60,282 nucleotides of DNA. Origin: Acidobacteriota bacterium (GTDB lineage: Bacteria; Acidobacteriota; Thermoanaerobaculia; Multivoradales; J023). The translations under genes and the position numbers were made by a program. A model generated the notes under the pieces. That model saw only the letters and a program-made list of their open reading frames with translations. It searched no databases and had not been told where the DNA came from. The DNA lies in contig JAJCXR010000022.1 in assembly GCA_029263315.1 (NCBI GenBank), positions 1-60,282 on the forward strand, in the 5' to 3' direction. Positions 19,757 to 28,286 of the stretch are shown piece after piece; position 1 is the stretch's first letter; every line of letters begins with the position of its first letter.

Positions 19757-19828
19757 GGCGCACCCCCTGAATCAGATCGCCGGTCGACGATGCCCCCATG
19801 CGCCTTGATCTTCATGAAGCCTCGATCT

Positions 19829-21421
19829 TCATGAGGTCCCGTGTCGGTAGTCGAGGGCCACCAAGGTGACGTCGTCCTGGGTATCCGTCTCGCCCAAGTG
19901 CGAGGCCAAATCGGCTACCAAATGTTCGATGAGCTGGTGAGCGCCGCCCCTGGGCCGCTGCTCGAGGACTTCCAGCAAGCGGGGCCAACCGTAGATGTCC
20001 TGGCCGTTGTCCGCCTCGATGAAGCCGTCGGTCAACATCACCAACTGGTCGCCGGGCAACAGCTGTTGGCGGGCCACCGCAAAACCCTGCTGGCGCCGCA
20101 CTCCGAGGGGATAACCTGGCTGCGTCAGCTCGATGATCTGGCGACCGCGACACAGCAAGGGATAGAGCTGCCCGGCGTTGGTCCAGCGCAACTGGCCGTC
20201 CCCAATCTCGATCTCTAACAACACCAGAGTCATCATGCGGCGACGCCCGAGGGTGTCGCACATCATCCGGTTGAGCTCCACCATGGCCGCCGCGAGGTCT
20301 TTCTGGGCGGCCACTTGCATGTAGAGGGCGCTTTTGGCCATGCTGCTGACCATCGAGCTGTCGAGACCGTGGCCACTGGCGTCGCCGAGGGCGACCAGCA
20401 GGCGAGTCGCCTCAGCCGGGGACGCCGGCAAGGCATAAAAATCGTAGAAATCGCCCCCCAGCTCACTCGACGGACGATAGAGATGCGCCACCTCCAGCCC
20501 CCGTAACCGCGGCGCGGCCGACGGAAGGATCGACAACTGGAGCTGGCGGGCCAGGGCCACCTCCTGGCGAAACCTGGCCGTTTCCTTCACCACTTCCGCC
20601 TGCGGTCCGCCGCCGGACGGAGCCATGGCCGACGGTCCGACACCGACTTCGAGAACCGGGCGGTCGAGCACCTGCTCCAAGAGTCCGACCCGACGTTGCA
20701 GCGAGGTTTCTTCATCGCCGCCGTGATCCGTCGCATCGTGCTTGCTGAGCCGTACGATCTGAGCGCTGTCGACGGCCAGCAGAAACGACTCCACCCGCTC
20801 CCGTTGGCGCTCGGCTTGCGACTCAATTCGCTGCGAGCGGCGATCGTTGTCGTCGAGAAGGGTCAACAGCTCTTGGCACAATTGACGATCGACGGCCGGA
20901 CCGGGCCGGGCCAGCTCGGCCATCACCCGTCGGCGCTCGCGGCGCGTCGAGCGCTGGGTCGCCAGCAGCGGCTCGGCGTCGATCAACCATGCCACCATAG
21001 CCAAGGCTTGGCGCTCGCCGTTGGCCAGACTGGCCAGGGTATCTTGACCCGACGTGCTGAGGCAGTCGCGGGCCCCGTCCAGGCCGCGCAACAAGCGGTC
21101 CCGCAGGGCCAGAACACCTCGCTCGTCCGATGTTTCGGCCACCTCCAAGAGAGCGCCGTGTTGTTGCAGGAAACGACGCCGCCCCACCCTCCATACCCGC
21201 CAATGGTGCAGCCAGACCGCGCCGCCCCAGACGCAGCTGATCACCACCCCTGCGAGGTCGCTGAAACCGTGGACGAGATCGATGCCCACCAGGAAGGCCG
21301 ACGCCGCCATCCACACCCACAGATGGCCGAAATAGCGCTGCTCCCTGGCCGTCTGACGCAAGGCCAGCTGGGCCAGCTTGGGGGTTGGGCAGTAGGGGAG
21401 ATCGAGGGCGGGGGGTCGCAT
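19829..21421 (-). CDS. Membrane-anchored PP2C-type (SpoIIE/RsbU) serine phosphatase
   Basis: About 530 residues from ATG at 21421; an earlier ATG adds 12 residues and neither has a strong ribosome site. Two hydrophobic spans near the N-terminus (YFGHLWVWMAASAFLVGI, FSDLAGVVISCVWGGAVW) are followed by a helical linker. The SpoIIE domain has LARQLQLSILPS, SELGGDFYDFY (metal Asp), VALGDASGHGLDSSM, VMLTDGFIEADN and DTQDDVTLVAL. Such phosphatases dephosphorylate anti-sigma antagonists in partner-switching pathways. No anti-sigma kinase or STAS partner is encoded nearby. Confidence 0.93.
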   Translation of the reverse strand: MRPPALDLPYCPTPKLAQLALRQTAREQRYFGHLWVWMAASAFLVGIDLVHGFSDLAGVVISCVWGGAVWLHHWRVWRVGRRRFLQQHGALLEVAETSDERGVLALRDRLLRGLDGARDCLSTSGQDTLASLANGERQALAMVAWLIDAEPLLATQRSTRRERRRVMAELARPGPAVDRQLCQELLTLLDDNDRRSQRIESQAERQRERVESFLLAVDSAQIVRLSKHDATDHGGDEETSLQRRVGLLEQVLDRPVLEVGVGPSAMAPSGGGPQAEVVKETARFRQEVALARQLQLSILPSAAPRLRGLEVAHLYRPSSELGGDFYDFYALPASPAEATRLLVALGDASGHGLDSSMVSSMAKSALYMQVAAQKDLAAAMVELNRMMCDTLGRRRMMTLVLLEIEIGDGQLRWTNAGQLYPLLCRGRQIIELTQPGYPLGVRRQQGFAVARQQLLPGDQLVMLTDGFIEADNGQDIYGWPRLLEVLEQRPRGGAHQLIEHLVADLASHLGETDTQDDVTLVALDYRHGTS

Positions 21422-21609
21422 GATAGTTGGTTCAACGGGCAGTCGGCCACAAAACATGGGGACTGATGACGATACGAAAAGCCGACGGTAAAAGTTCCCA
21501 TCCCAACCCGCTCTTCATCCACAAAGCCCAAGCCGAGGCCCGCCGGGGAGCCCTCGTGACGAGCTCGCGGCGGGCCCCTCCGGCGGGCACATTCTCAGGA
21601 TGAGACCGC

Positions 21610-22659
21610 TCAGCGACGGCGGCAGTCCACCTGCAGAGACGACACCGAGTCATTGCCGACTTCCGTCGACTGCAGGCTGCCCAGGTCATACTCGACTACC
21701 GTTACCCGACCGCGAAAGTTGGCATCGGTATAGAGCGTCGCGCGGCAGCCGGGGTCGATCCTAACGGAGCTGACGCGGTCATTGCCGAAGCTGCTCCGCC
21801 TGAGATCGGCGTTGTCCCCATAGAACGTTTCTGAGGCTCCCCGGAATCGATCGTCGGCGTAGAAGGTCACACCGCGACGGTCCTGCTGGCCATGGCCCGG
21901 ATTACCGTAACCCGGATTACCGTAGCCCTGGTTTCCGCCTTGGTTTCCGTACCCGGGACCGGTGGCGGTGCATTGCACCCGCAGGGAGGACGCGGCATTG
22001 TTCCCCAAGTTGGTGCCGGTGAGATCGCCCAGGTCGCGATCGACGACGAGGGAACGGCCGCCGTAGTCGTAGAGATCGTAGAGGGTGGCCCGACAACCGG
22101 GGGCTACGCTCACCGAGCGCACCCGGTTGTCCCCCAGACTGTTGTTGTTGAGCCGCGAGTCATCCTGGAAAAAGGTCTCGTTGGGGCCGCTGAAGTTGGG
22201 CCCGGCGTAGAGGGTCACACCGGAACGCTGCGCCGGAGCACCATGACCACCGCCATAACCACCACCGTGGCCACCGCCACAGGAGATGCGCAGGGAGCTG
22301 GCCGCATCGTTGCCCAGTGGCGTCCGGTCCAACCTTGGGACGCTGCCCTCCAAGCGGGCCGATCGACCCCGAAAATTGGCGTCACTGAATATTTCGACTT
22401 GGCAACCGGGGCTGACCACCAACGAGCTGGCGCGATCATTGCCAAAGGCGCTGCTGCGCAAGTCCGAGACGTCACGATCGAAGTCCTGGCTGACACCGCG
22501 AAAGCCCGCGTCGGCGTAGAGGGTCACCGTGCCACCTGCTCCCGGAGGCCCCGAGGAGGGGGCACGCCGACCGGGGGGCTGGGCCAGCAACGACGGGGCC
22601 AAAACCAGCCATGACACAAGGCTGCTGAGGCAAAACACTGTCAGGCTCGACTTTTTCAT
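21610..22659 (-). CDS. Secreted beta/gamma-crystallin-like repeat protein
   Basis: 349 residues from the ATG preceded by GGAGG (8 nt). The Sec signal ends after SLLAQ. Three double Greek-key units follow, giving six motifs of type [LF]Y-A-D-x-x-F-x-G (LYADAGFRG, IFSDANFRG, LYAGPNFSG, LYDLYDYGG, FYADDRFRG, LYTDANFRG). Each motif is followed by a loop ending GN[DN]xx[AV]SSL with PGC or a paired Cys. Linkers are Gly-rich, including an NQGYGNPGYG-type repeat. Family members often bind calcium in D/N-x-x-S motifs. Extracellular, of unknown function. Confidence 0.85.
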   Translation of the reverse strand: MKKSSLTVFCLSSLVSWLVLAPSLLAQPPGRRAPSSGPPGAGGTVTLYADAGFRGVSQDFDRDVSDLRSSAFGNDRASSLVVSPGCQVEIFSDANFRGRSARLEGSVPRLDRTPLGNDAASSLRISCGGGHGGGYGGGHGAPAQRSGVTLYAGPNFSGPNETFFQDDSRLNNNSLGDNRVRSVSVAPGCRATLYDLYDYGGRSLVVDRDLGDLTGTNLGNNAASSLRVQCTATGPGYGNQGGNQGYGNPGYGNPGHGQQDRRGVTFYADDRFRGASETFYGDNADLRRSSFGNDRVSSVRIDPGCRATLYTDANFRGRVTVVEYDLGSLQSTEVGNDSVSSLQVDCRRR

Positions 22660-22761
22660 TGTTGTATCCTCCACGGATCTGAATTCTTACGATGGGGCAT
22701 GGCGAGCGACCAACGCCCTCGGGCTCCTATGTTACTGGACTCTTAGGCGATTGGAGAGACG

Positions 22762-24507
22762 ATGGAGACGATCCTCGAGCGATTGCACGAACACGCCGCG
22801 CAGCGGGGCGATGCCGTCGCCATGGCCGAGAAAATCGAGGGCCGATGGCAGGAGACCACTTGGCGGCAGGTGGACGAGGAGGTCGCCCACCTCGGCCGGG
22901 CTCTCATCGCCCAAGGTCTCCAGCCCGGCGACTGCCTCGGTATCCTGGGCGTCAACCGGCCGCGATGGACCCTTGCCTGCCTCTCGGCCATGGGCACCGC
23001 GGTGACGCCGGCCGGTATCTACCAGACCTGTGCCGCCAACCAGGTGGCCTACATTTTACGCCATGCACGCTGTCGCCTCGTCTTCGTCGACGACCGCGAG
23101 CAATGGCTGAAGGTGGAAGCCGAGTGGGACAATTTGCCGGACCTCCAACTGGCGGTGCTGATGACCGAGCCCACCGCCGATCTGGATGTCGAGACGGAGC
23201 CGCGGCTTTGCACCTGGCAGGCCTTCCTGCGACGGGCCGAGACGGTGAAGCCGTCCCAGTGGCGGCAACGTCGGAAGGCCATCGAGGCCTCGACGCCGGC
23301 CACCCTGATTTACACCTCGGGTACCACCGGCCAGCCCAAGGCAGTGATGCTCAGCCATCGCAACATCATGGAAACCGGACGCCTCGGGGCCAGCCTGCAG
23401 GAGCTGTGCCCAGAGGATCGCTTGGTGTCCTACTTGCCCTTGGCCCACATCGCCGAGCAGATGATATCGGTCCACATCAGCGTCTTCATCGGCTATGGGG
23501 TCTACTACGTGCCTTCGCCGACTCAGCTCAGCGAGGCTTTGAAGGAGACGGGGCCCACCCTCTTCTTCGGCGTACCGAGGGTTTGGGAAAGAATCCACGA
23601 CGCTCTGATGGACGGCCTGCGCCAGGCTCCGAAGCTGCGTCGCCACCTGGCCCGCTGGGCCATCGATGTCGGCTGGCAACGGGCCTCGGCCGATCTCGCC
23701 GGCCGCCCCGCGGGCCTGTGGAATCGCCTGACCTTTCCCCTCGCTGACCGCCTGGTGCTGTCGAAGGTCCGGCGGCGCCTGGGTTTCGATCGCGTCCGCC
23801 TCGGCGCCTCCGGTGCCGCCCCCATCCAAGCCCAGATCCTGCAGCTGTTCTTTTCCCTCGGCGTGCCCATCTATGAGGTCTACGGCCTGTCGGAAACCTG
23901 CGGCCCCACCTCTTGGAACGCCGTCGGCCGCACCAAGCTGGGGAGCGTTGGACCTCCCTTGCCGGAGGTGGAGGTCGAGATCGCCGACGACGGCGAGGTG
24001 CTGGTCCGGGGGCCCAATGTCTTCCTCGGCTACCTGCACGACGAAGCGGCCACCCGGGAGGCCATCGACGACGACGGCTGGTTCCACACCGGCGACCTCG
24101 GAGCCCTCGACGACGAGGGCTTTCTGCTGATCACCGGGCGCAAGAAGGATTTGCTGATCACCTCCGGCGGCAAGAACATCGCCCCCGCCGCCATCGAGGG
24201 GCAGCTCAAGCAAATTCCCGGCGTCGAAGAAGCGGTGGTGCTCGGCGACGGGCGTCGCTACTTGACGGCCCTGCTGAGCCTCGCCTCCCAGGACGACGAC
24301 GCGGCGGCCCTGCAACTGCGCCTGCAAAAGCATGTCGACGAGGTCAACCGGCGCCTGGCCAGGGTCGAGTCGATCCGCGACTTCCGGGTCCTGCCCCGGC
24401 CCCTGAGCCAGGAGCGAGGTGAGCTGACACCCACCCTGAAAGTCAAACGGCATATCGTGCAGGAGCACTTCGCCGATCTCATCGCCGAAATGTACCCGGC
24501 GGCCTGA
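22762..24507 (+). CDS. Long-chain acyl-CoA synthetase (AMP-forming, FadD15-like)
   Basis: 581 residues. Activates fatty acids to acyl-CoA through an acyl-AMP intermediate in the cytoplasm or on the inner membrane face. Adenylate-forming motifs are A3 LIYTSGTTGQPKAVMLSHRN, A5 YGLSETCG, A8 WFHTGDLG followed by ITGRKKDLLITSGGKNIAP, and a C-terminal Lys in TPTLKVKR. The spaced LPLAHIAEQ and ASGAAPI motifs are typical of the long-chain/FadD15 branch. GGAG lies 6 nt before the ATG. The nearby desaturase suggests a local lipid theme but is not in the same operon. Confidence 0.95.
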   Translation: METILERLHEHAAQRGDAVAMAEKIEGRWQETTWRQVDEEVAHLGRALIAQGLQPGDCLGILGVNRPRWTLACLSAMGTAVTPAGIYQTCAANQVAYILRHARCRLVFVDDREQWLKVEAEWDNLPDLQLAVLMTEPTADLDVETEPRLCTWQAFLRRAETVKPSQWRQRRKAIEASTPATLIYTSGTTGQPKAVMLSHRNIMETGRLGASLQELCPEDRLVSYLPLAHIAEQMISVHISVFIGYGVYYVPSPTQLSEALKETGPTLFFGVPRVWERIHDALMDGLRQAPKLRRHLARWAIDVGWQRASADLAGRPAGLWNRLTFPLADRLVLSKVRRRLGFDRVRLGASGAAPIQAQILQLFFSLGVPIYEVYGLSETCGPTSWNAVGRTKLGSVGPPLPEVEVEIADDGEVLVRGPNVFLGYLHDEAATREAIDDDGWFHTGDLGALDDEGFLLITGRKKDLLITSGGKNIAPAAIEGQLKQIPGVEEAVVLGDGRRYLTALLSLASQDDDAAALQLRLQKHVDEVNRRLARVESIRDFRVLPRPLSQERGELTPTLKVKRHIVQEHFADLIAEMYPAA

Positions 24508-24527
24508 GCGCGTCCGTTCCGACCGAC

Positions 24528-24557
24528 GGCCCGGTGGACGATGGCCCGGTGGACGAT
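24528..24557. repeat. Two-copy 15-bp tandem repeat
   Basis: GGCCCGGTGGACGAT is present twice in direct tandem just after the acyl-CoA synthetase stop. It is one of several short tandem repeats with 13-19 bp units in this window. Confidence 0.75.
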
Positions 24558-24667
24558 GGCTCAGGGCGACCGAGTCGGCACGACCGGGTTAGAATGCCTG
24601 CGCCATGTCCACCGAAGATTCTACAGCCCAGCCCATCGATCAGCGGACAGGCCCGCCGAGGTTCCCC

Positions 24668-26416
24668 ATGCGCCCAAGCCATCGCCCACGCCGCTCGCGC
24701 TGTTCTTTCCGACGCTGCCTCATCCGCTGCTTCGCCTTCGCCTTGATCGGCCTGGGGAGCACCCTGCCGTCCCCGGCGCAGGGGCCCGCTGAAACACCCC
24801 GTCGCTGGTCACCGACGACCCAGGAGGCCGCAACAACCCAGCCCGACGTCAACGCCGCGGAGGCTGTCTCCAAGGGCACGCCGGTCCGCGGCGCGGCGAT
24901 CGGCTTCGCCGAGGACCTAACCCCGGACAAGGGGGCGCCCCCGGGTTTCACCTACTTCGACAATCTGGCGACCTTCAGCATCGCCGCCGGGGGGCTGCTC
25001 AGCAGCGAAAGCTTCAACGAAGGCAATGTGGCGGCCGGCGAGGTGGCGGTCTGCTCCGATCCGTACGACGCCACCACCAACGATGCATGCTGGGCCCCAG
25101 GTGACATCGCGGACCGACTGCAGGTTGCTTCGTCGGGCAATAACGGCGTCGCCATTCTCGGCCCCGGCGTGGCCAACAACGACAGCATCGTCACCGGCGC
25201 CGACAGCTTCGCCGAAAACACCCTGTTGAGCTTCAGCGAGGGGGGGATCTTCGCCCTCGGGCTCGATCTGGCGAGCAACGTCGACACCACCCTGGAGCTG
25301 CTGCTGCTCGACGACAAAGGCACCGTGCTGGCCTCCAGCACTCTCGAAACCACCCCGCAGCCCAGTTTTTGGGGTGTCGTCAGCGAGCAGCCCTTCGAGC
25401 GTCTGGCGGTGGTCTCCGACAACGGCGAGCTGTTGGACAACGTCCGCTTCGGGCCCCCGCCGCCGCGGCTCGAGGCACGGCTGCGGAGTAACGATCTCTG
25501 TGTGCAGCCGGGTAGCAACGTCAACGGTATTTGGGAGCCGGGTGAAGGCATCCGCCTCAACCTGACTCTGAGCGCCGTCGGCGGCGACTTCCACAACGTC
25601 GCGGCGTCCTTCAGCTCACCGGACATGGGACTCACCAGCCCTCTCCCCAAGGCCGGATTTGGTGATCTGCTGAGCGGCGAAAGCCGCAGCCGTCCGGTCA
25701 TTTTGAAGCTGGCGCCGGAGGTGGCCTGTTTCTCCACCCTGCAGCTGACCTTGCAAGCGATCAGCGACGAAGGTACTTTCAGCTTCGACCGCCTGCAGGG
25801 GGTGGGCCGCTTACCCATAGCCCAGGACCTGCCCCTGGCCCTGCCCGACGATGCACCGGCCGGCGTCGCCAGCCTGCTGCAGGTGGTGACCGAGGGGACG
25901 ATCAACGACCTGCGAGTGCAGGTGGAGATCGCCCATCCCTGGGTGGGCGATCTGGAGCTCCGGCTGACCAGCCCGGCCGGCACCACGGTGAGCTTGTTGG
26001 ACCGCCCCGGCGTGCCCGCCGACACCTTCGGCTGCTCCCGTGACGACATGGATGTCCTATTCAGCGATGCCGAGGACGAACCCCTCGAAGACCTCTGCGC
26101 GGGCAATCCTTGGTTTGTCGGCACCGCCCAGCCACGGCAACCGCTGGCCGCTTTTGTCGGTCAAGAGCTGGCCGGCAGCTGGCTGCTGACCGTCATCGAT
26201 CATGCCCCCGGCGACCGCGGCGAGCTAGTGTCCTGGCGCTTGATCACCGAACCCGGACTGCAGGGGCAATGCAACCCCTGCGCCGACAGCGGCGTCTTGA
26301 CCACCGTCCTCGACATCCCTACCCTCAGCCGGTGGGCGGCTTGCGTCATGGCCCTGCTGCTCGCCTTGCTGGCCGCCCATCGCCTGTCGCGCAGAACCCT
26401 CGAGAGCGAGAGATAG
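24668..26416 (+). CDS. Secreted P-domain (proprotein convertase type) protein with IPTL-CTERM tail
   Basis: About 582 residues from the ATG preceded by GAGG (6 nt); the longer open frame adds 21 residues lacking signal character. A twin-Arg-rich but Sec-like signal (CLIRCFAFALIGLGSTLPSPAQG) leads into beta-rich domains. A P/Homo-B domain lies near the C-terminus (VQVEIAHPWVGDLELRLTSP, then GSWLLTVIDHAPGDRGELVSW). The end reads IPTLSRWAACVMALLLALLAAHRLSRR, discussed in segments: IPTLSRW motif, hydrophobic span, basic cluster. This is the tripartite IPTL-CTERM signal processed by exosortase H-type enzymes. First gene of a three-gene operon. Confidence 0.85.
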   Translation: MRPSHRPRRSRCSFRRCLIRCFAFALIGLGSTLPSPAQGPAETPRRWSPTTQEAATTQPDVNAAEAVSKGTPVRGAAIGFAEDLTPDKGAPPGFTYFDNLATFSIAAGGLLSSESFNEGNVAAGEVAVCSDPYDATTNDACWAPGDIADRLQVASSGNNGVAILGPGVANNDSIVTGADSFAENTLLSFSEGGIFALGLDLASNVDTTLELLLLDDKGTVLASSTLETTPQPSFWGVVSEQPFERLAVVSDNGELLDNVRFGPPPPRLEARLRSNDLCVQPGSNVNGIWEPGEGIRLNLTLSAVGGDFHNVAASFSSPDMGLTSPLPKAGFGDLLSGESRSRPVILKLAPEVACFSTLQLTLQAISDEGTFSFDRLQGVGRLPIAQDLPLALPDDAPAGVASLLQVVTEGTINDLRVQVEIAHPWVGDLELRLTSPAGTTVSLLDRPGVPADTFGCSRDDMDVLFSDAEDEPLEDLCAGNPWFVGTAQPRQPLAAFVGQELAGSWLLTVIDHAPGDRGELVSWRLITEPGLQGQCNPCADSGVLTTVLDIPTLSRWAACVMALLLALLAAHRLSRRTLESER

Positions 26417-26417
26417 C

Positions 26418-28286
26418 ATGCCCCTCGATCGCCCTTTCCAGACCCCGCTCCGGCTGGCCGTCGGCCTCCTCATGACGTCTTTTTCGATGCTGTGGATCGC
26501 TTGTCGAGGCGCCCAGGAGGTCGACTCGGTGACCGGTGAAAGGTCCGTCCAGGGCACCTCCGGCCGAAGCACCTCCGGCCGAAGCACCTCCAGCCAAGGC
26601 GCGGGCCCCCGAGGGACCGACGACGGAGCCGACGCCGCCGTTTGGTTCGAGGAACGTGGCGCCGCCCTCGGCATCGATTTTCAGCATCGCATGGGCTTCG
26701 ACGGCAGCTTCTTCATGCCCGAGATCATCGGCCCAGGGGTCGCCCTCTTCGACGCCGACGGCGATGGGCGGCTCGACGTCTTGGCGATCAATGGCCGGGA
26801 CCACAACGTAGCGGCGGGCGACAACCCTAGGTCGGAAGACGACACGGCATCGCGGGGAGACCGCCTCTACCTACAGACGGCGGACGGTCGGTTTGTCGAT
26901 AGGACCGAAGGCTCCGGCCTCGGGGACGGTTATGGCATGGGTTGCGCCGTCGGCGATATCGACAACGATGGCGACCTCGATCTCTATGTCACCCGGTTCG
27001 GCACCGACGCCCTCTACCGCAACCGTGGCGACGGCACCTTCGAGGACGTCTCGGCGAGCGCCGGAGCGGCGGTGGAGGGGTGGTCCACCTCGGCGGGATT
27101 CTTCGACCACGACGGGGACGGTTGGCTCGACCTCTACGTCGTGCGCTATGTCGCCTACGACGCCACTCGCCAATGCTCCACCCTCGCTGGCCAGCGGGAT
27201 TACTGTGGCCCCTTGAGCTTCCGCGGAATGTCGGATGTTCTGCTGGCCAACCGCGGCGACGGCACCTTCGAAGATGTCTCGGCAGCGGCCGGTATCGGAC
27301 GGGCGCCGGGCCGTGGCCTCGGCCTGGCCTTGGAAGACTTCGACGACGACGGACGTCCCGACATCTACGTCGCCAACGACGGCGAGAACAATACCCTGTG
27401 GCACAATCTCGGCGACGGCCGATTCGAAGACCGGGCGGTGGTCTCGGGGGTCGCCGTCAATCTGCTGGGACATCGCGAGGCCAGCATGGGGGTGAGCGTC
27501 GGCGATGTCGACGGCGACGGCGAGCTCGACATCTTCCTCACCCACCTCGGCCAGGAAACCAACACCCTCTATCTCGGCACCGGCAACGGCACCTTCGAGG
27601 ACCGGGTGGCGGCCAGCGGTCTGGGGTCCAGCAGCCTGCCTTACACCGGCTTCGGAACCGGCCTCTTCGACGGCGACTTGGACGGCGACCTGGACCTCCT
27701 GGTGGCCAACGGCAAGGTGCGGTTGATCGGCGACGAAAAACAGCTCGACACGGTTTCGCAAGAAGCCCCCCTGCGCCGCTATGACGAAGTGGATGCCTTG
27801 TATGTCAACCTTGGCGATGGCACCTTTGCACCCCATCCATCCCCGGGTCCGCTGGCCGAAGGGACCATCAGCCGCGGCTTGGCGGTGGGCGATGTGGACA
27901 ACGACGGAGACCTCGATGCCGTCATCAGCACCGTCGGCGGGCCTTTGCGGGTGCTGCTCAACAAAGCGCCACGACGGGGCCACTATCTCGCCCTGCGTCT
28001 GCTCGATCCCGAGCTGCGGCGGCAGGCCATCGGCGCCAAGCTCTGGTTGCAGCACGGGACCAGGCGCCAGCTGCGCACCGTCGGACGCACCACCTCCTAT
28101 CTCTCCTCGCAACCGGCGACGGTGCACCTCGGGGTCGACTCGACGGACGCCGCATTACGCGTCACCGTGCGTTGGCCCGCCGGCGACGACGAAGACTTCG
28201 AGCTCCCCGGGGTCGACCGTCTGATCACCTTGCTGCGTGGCCAAGGTACGCCCGCCGGCCCCGCATCCACCGACGAGGACCTGTGA
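26418..28286 (+). CDS. FG-GAP/CRTAC1 family lipoprotein with ASPIC/UnbV domain
   Basis: 622 residues, starting 1 nt after the previous stop. The lipoprotein signal has a Cys in SMLWIAC. A Ser/Thr-Gly linker follows, including three GRSTS-type copies encoded by 15-bp repeats. FG-GAP blades carry DADGDGRLDVLAING, DIDNDGDLDLYVTRFG, DHDGDGWLDLYVVRY and DVDGDGELDIFLTH. A C-terminal ASPIC/UnbV domain (about residues 525-615) contains IGAKLWLQHGTRRQLRTV and TVRWPAGDDEDF. It belongs in an operon with the P-domain protein upstream and the TPR lipoprotein downstream (stop and start share one base). Confidence 0.92.
   Translation: MPLDRPFQTPLRLAVGLLMTSFSMLWIACRGAQEVDSVTGERSVQGTSGRSTSGRSTSSQGAGPRGTDDGADAAVWFEERGAALGIDFQHRMGFDGSFFMPEIIGPGVALFDADGDGRLDVLAINGRDHNVAAGDNPRSEDDTASRGDRLYLQTADGRFVDRTEGSGLGDGYGMGCAVGDIDNDGDLDLYVTRFGTDALYRNRGDGTFEDVSASAGAAVEGWSTSAGFFDHDGDGWLDLYVVRYVAYDATRQCSTLAGQRDYCGPLSFRGMSDVLLANRGDGTFEDVSAAAGIGRAPGRGLGLALEDFDDDGRPDIYVANDGENNTLWHNLGDGRFEDRAVVSGVAVNLLGHREASMGVSVGDVDGDGELDIFLTHLGQETNTLYLGTGNGTFEDRVAASGLGSSSLPYTGFGTGLFDGDLDGDLDLLVANGKVRLIGDEKQLDTVSQEAPLRRYDEVDALYVNLGDGTFAPHPSPGPLAEGTISRGLAVGDVDNDGDLDAVISTVGGPLRVLLNKAPRRGHYLALRLLDPELRRQAIGAKLWLQHGTRRQLRTVGRTTSYLSSQPATVHLGVDSTDAALRVTVRWPAGDDEDFELPGVDRLITLLRGQGTPAGPASTDEDL

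Noticed and set aside
23056..24468. A 470-codon antisense frame over the acyl-CoA synthetase
   Set aside because: All adenylate-forming motifs are on the plus strand; the antisense product has no domain.
26871..28127. A 418-codon antisense frame over the FG-GAP lipoprotein
   Set aside because: It mirrors the repeated DxDGDGD codons and is a composition artefact.
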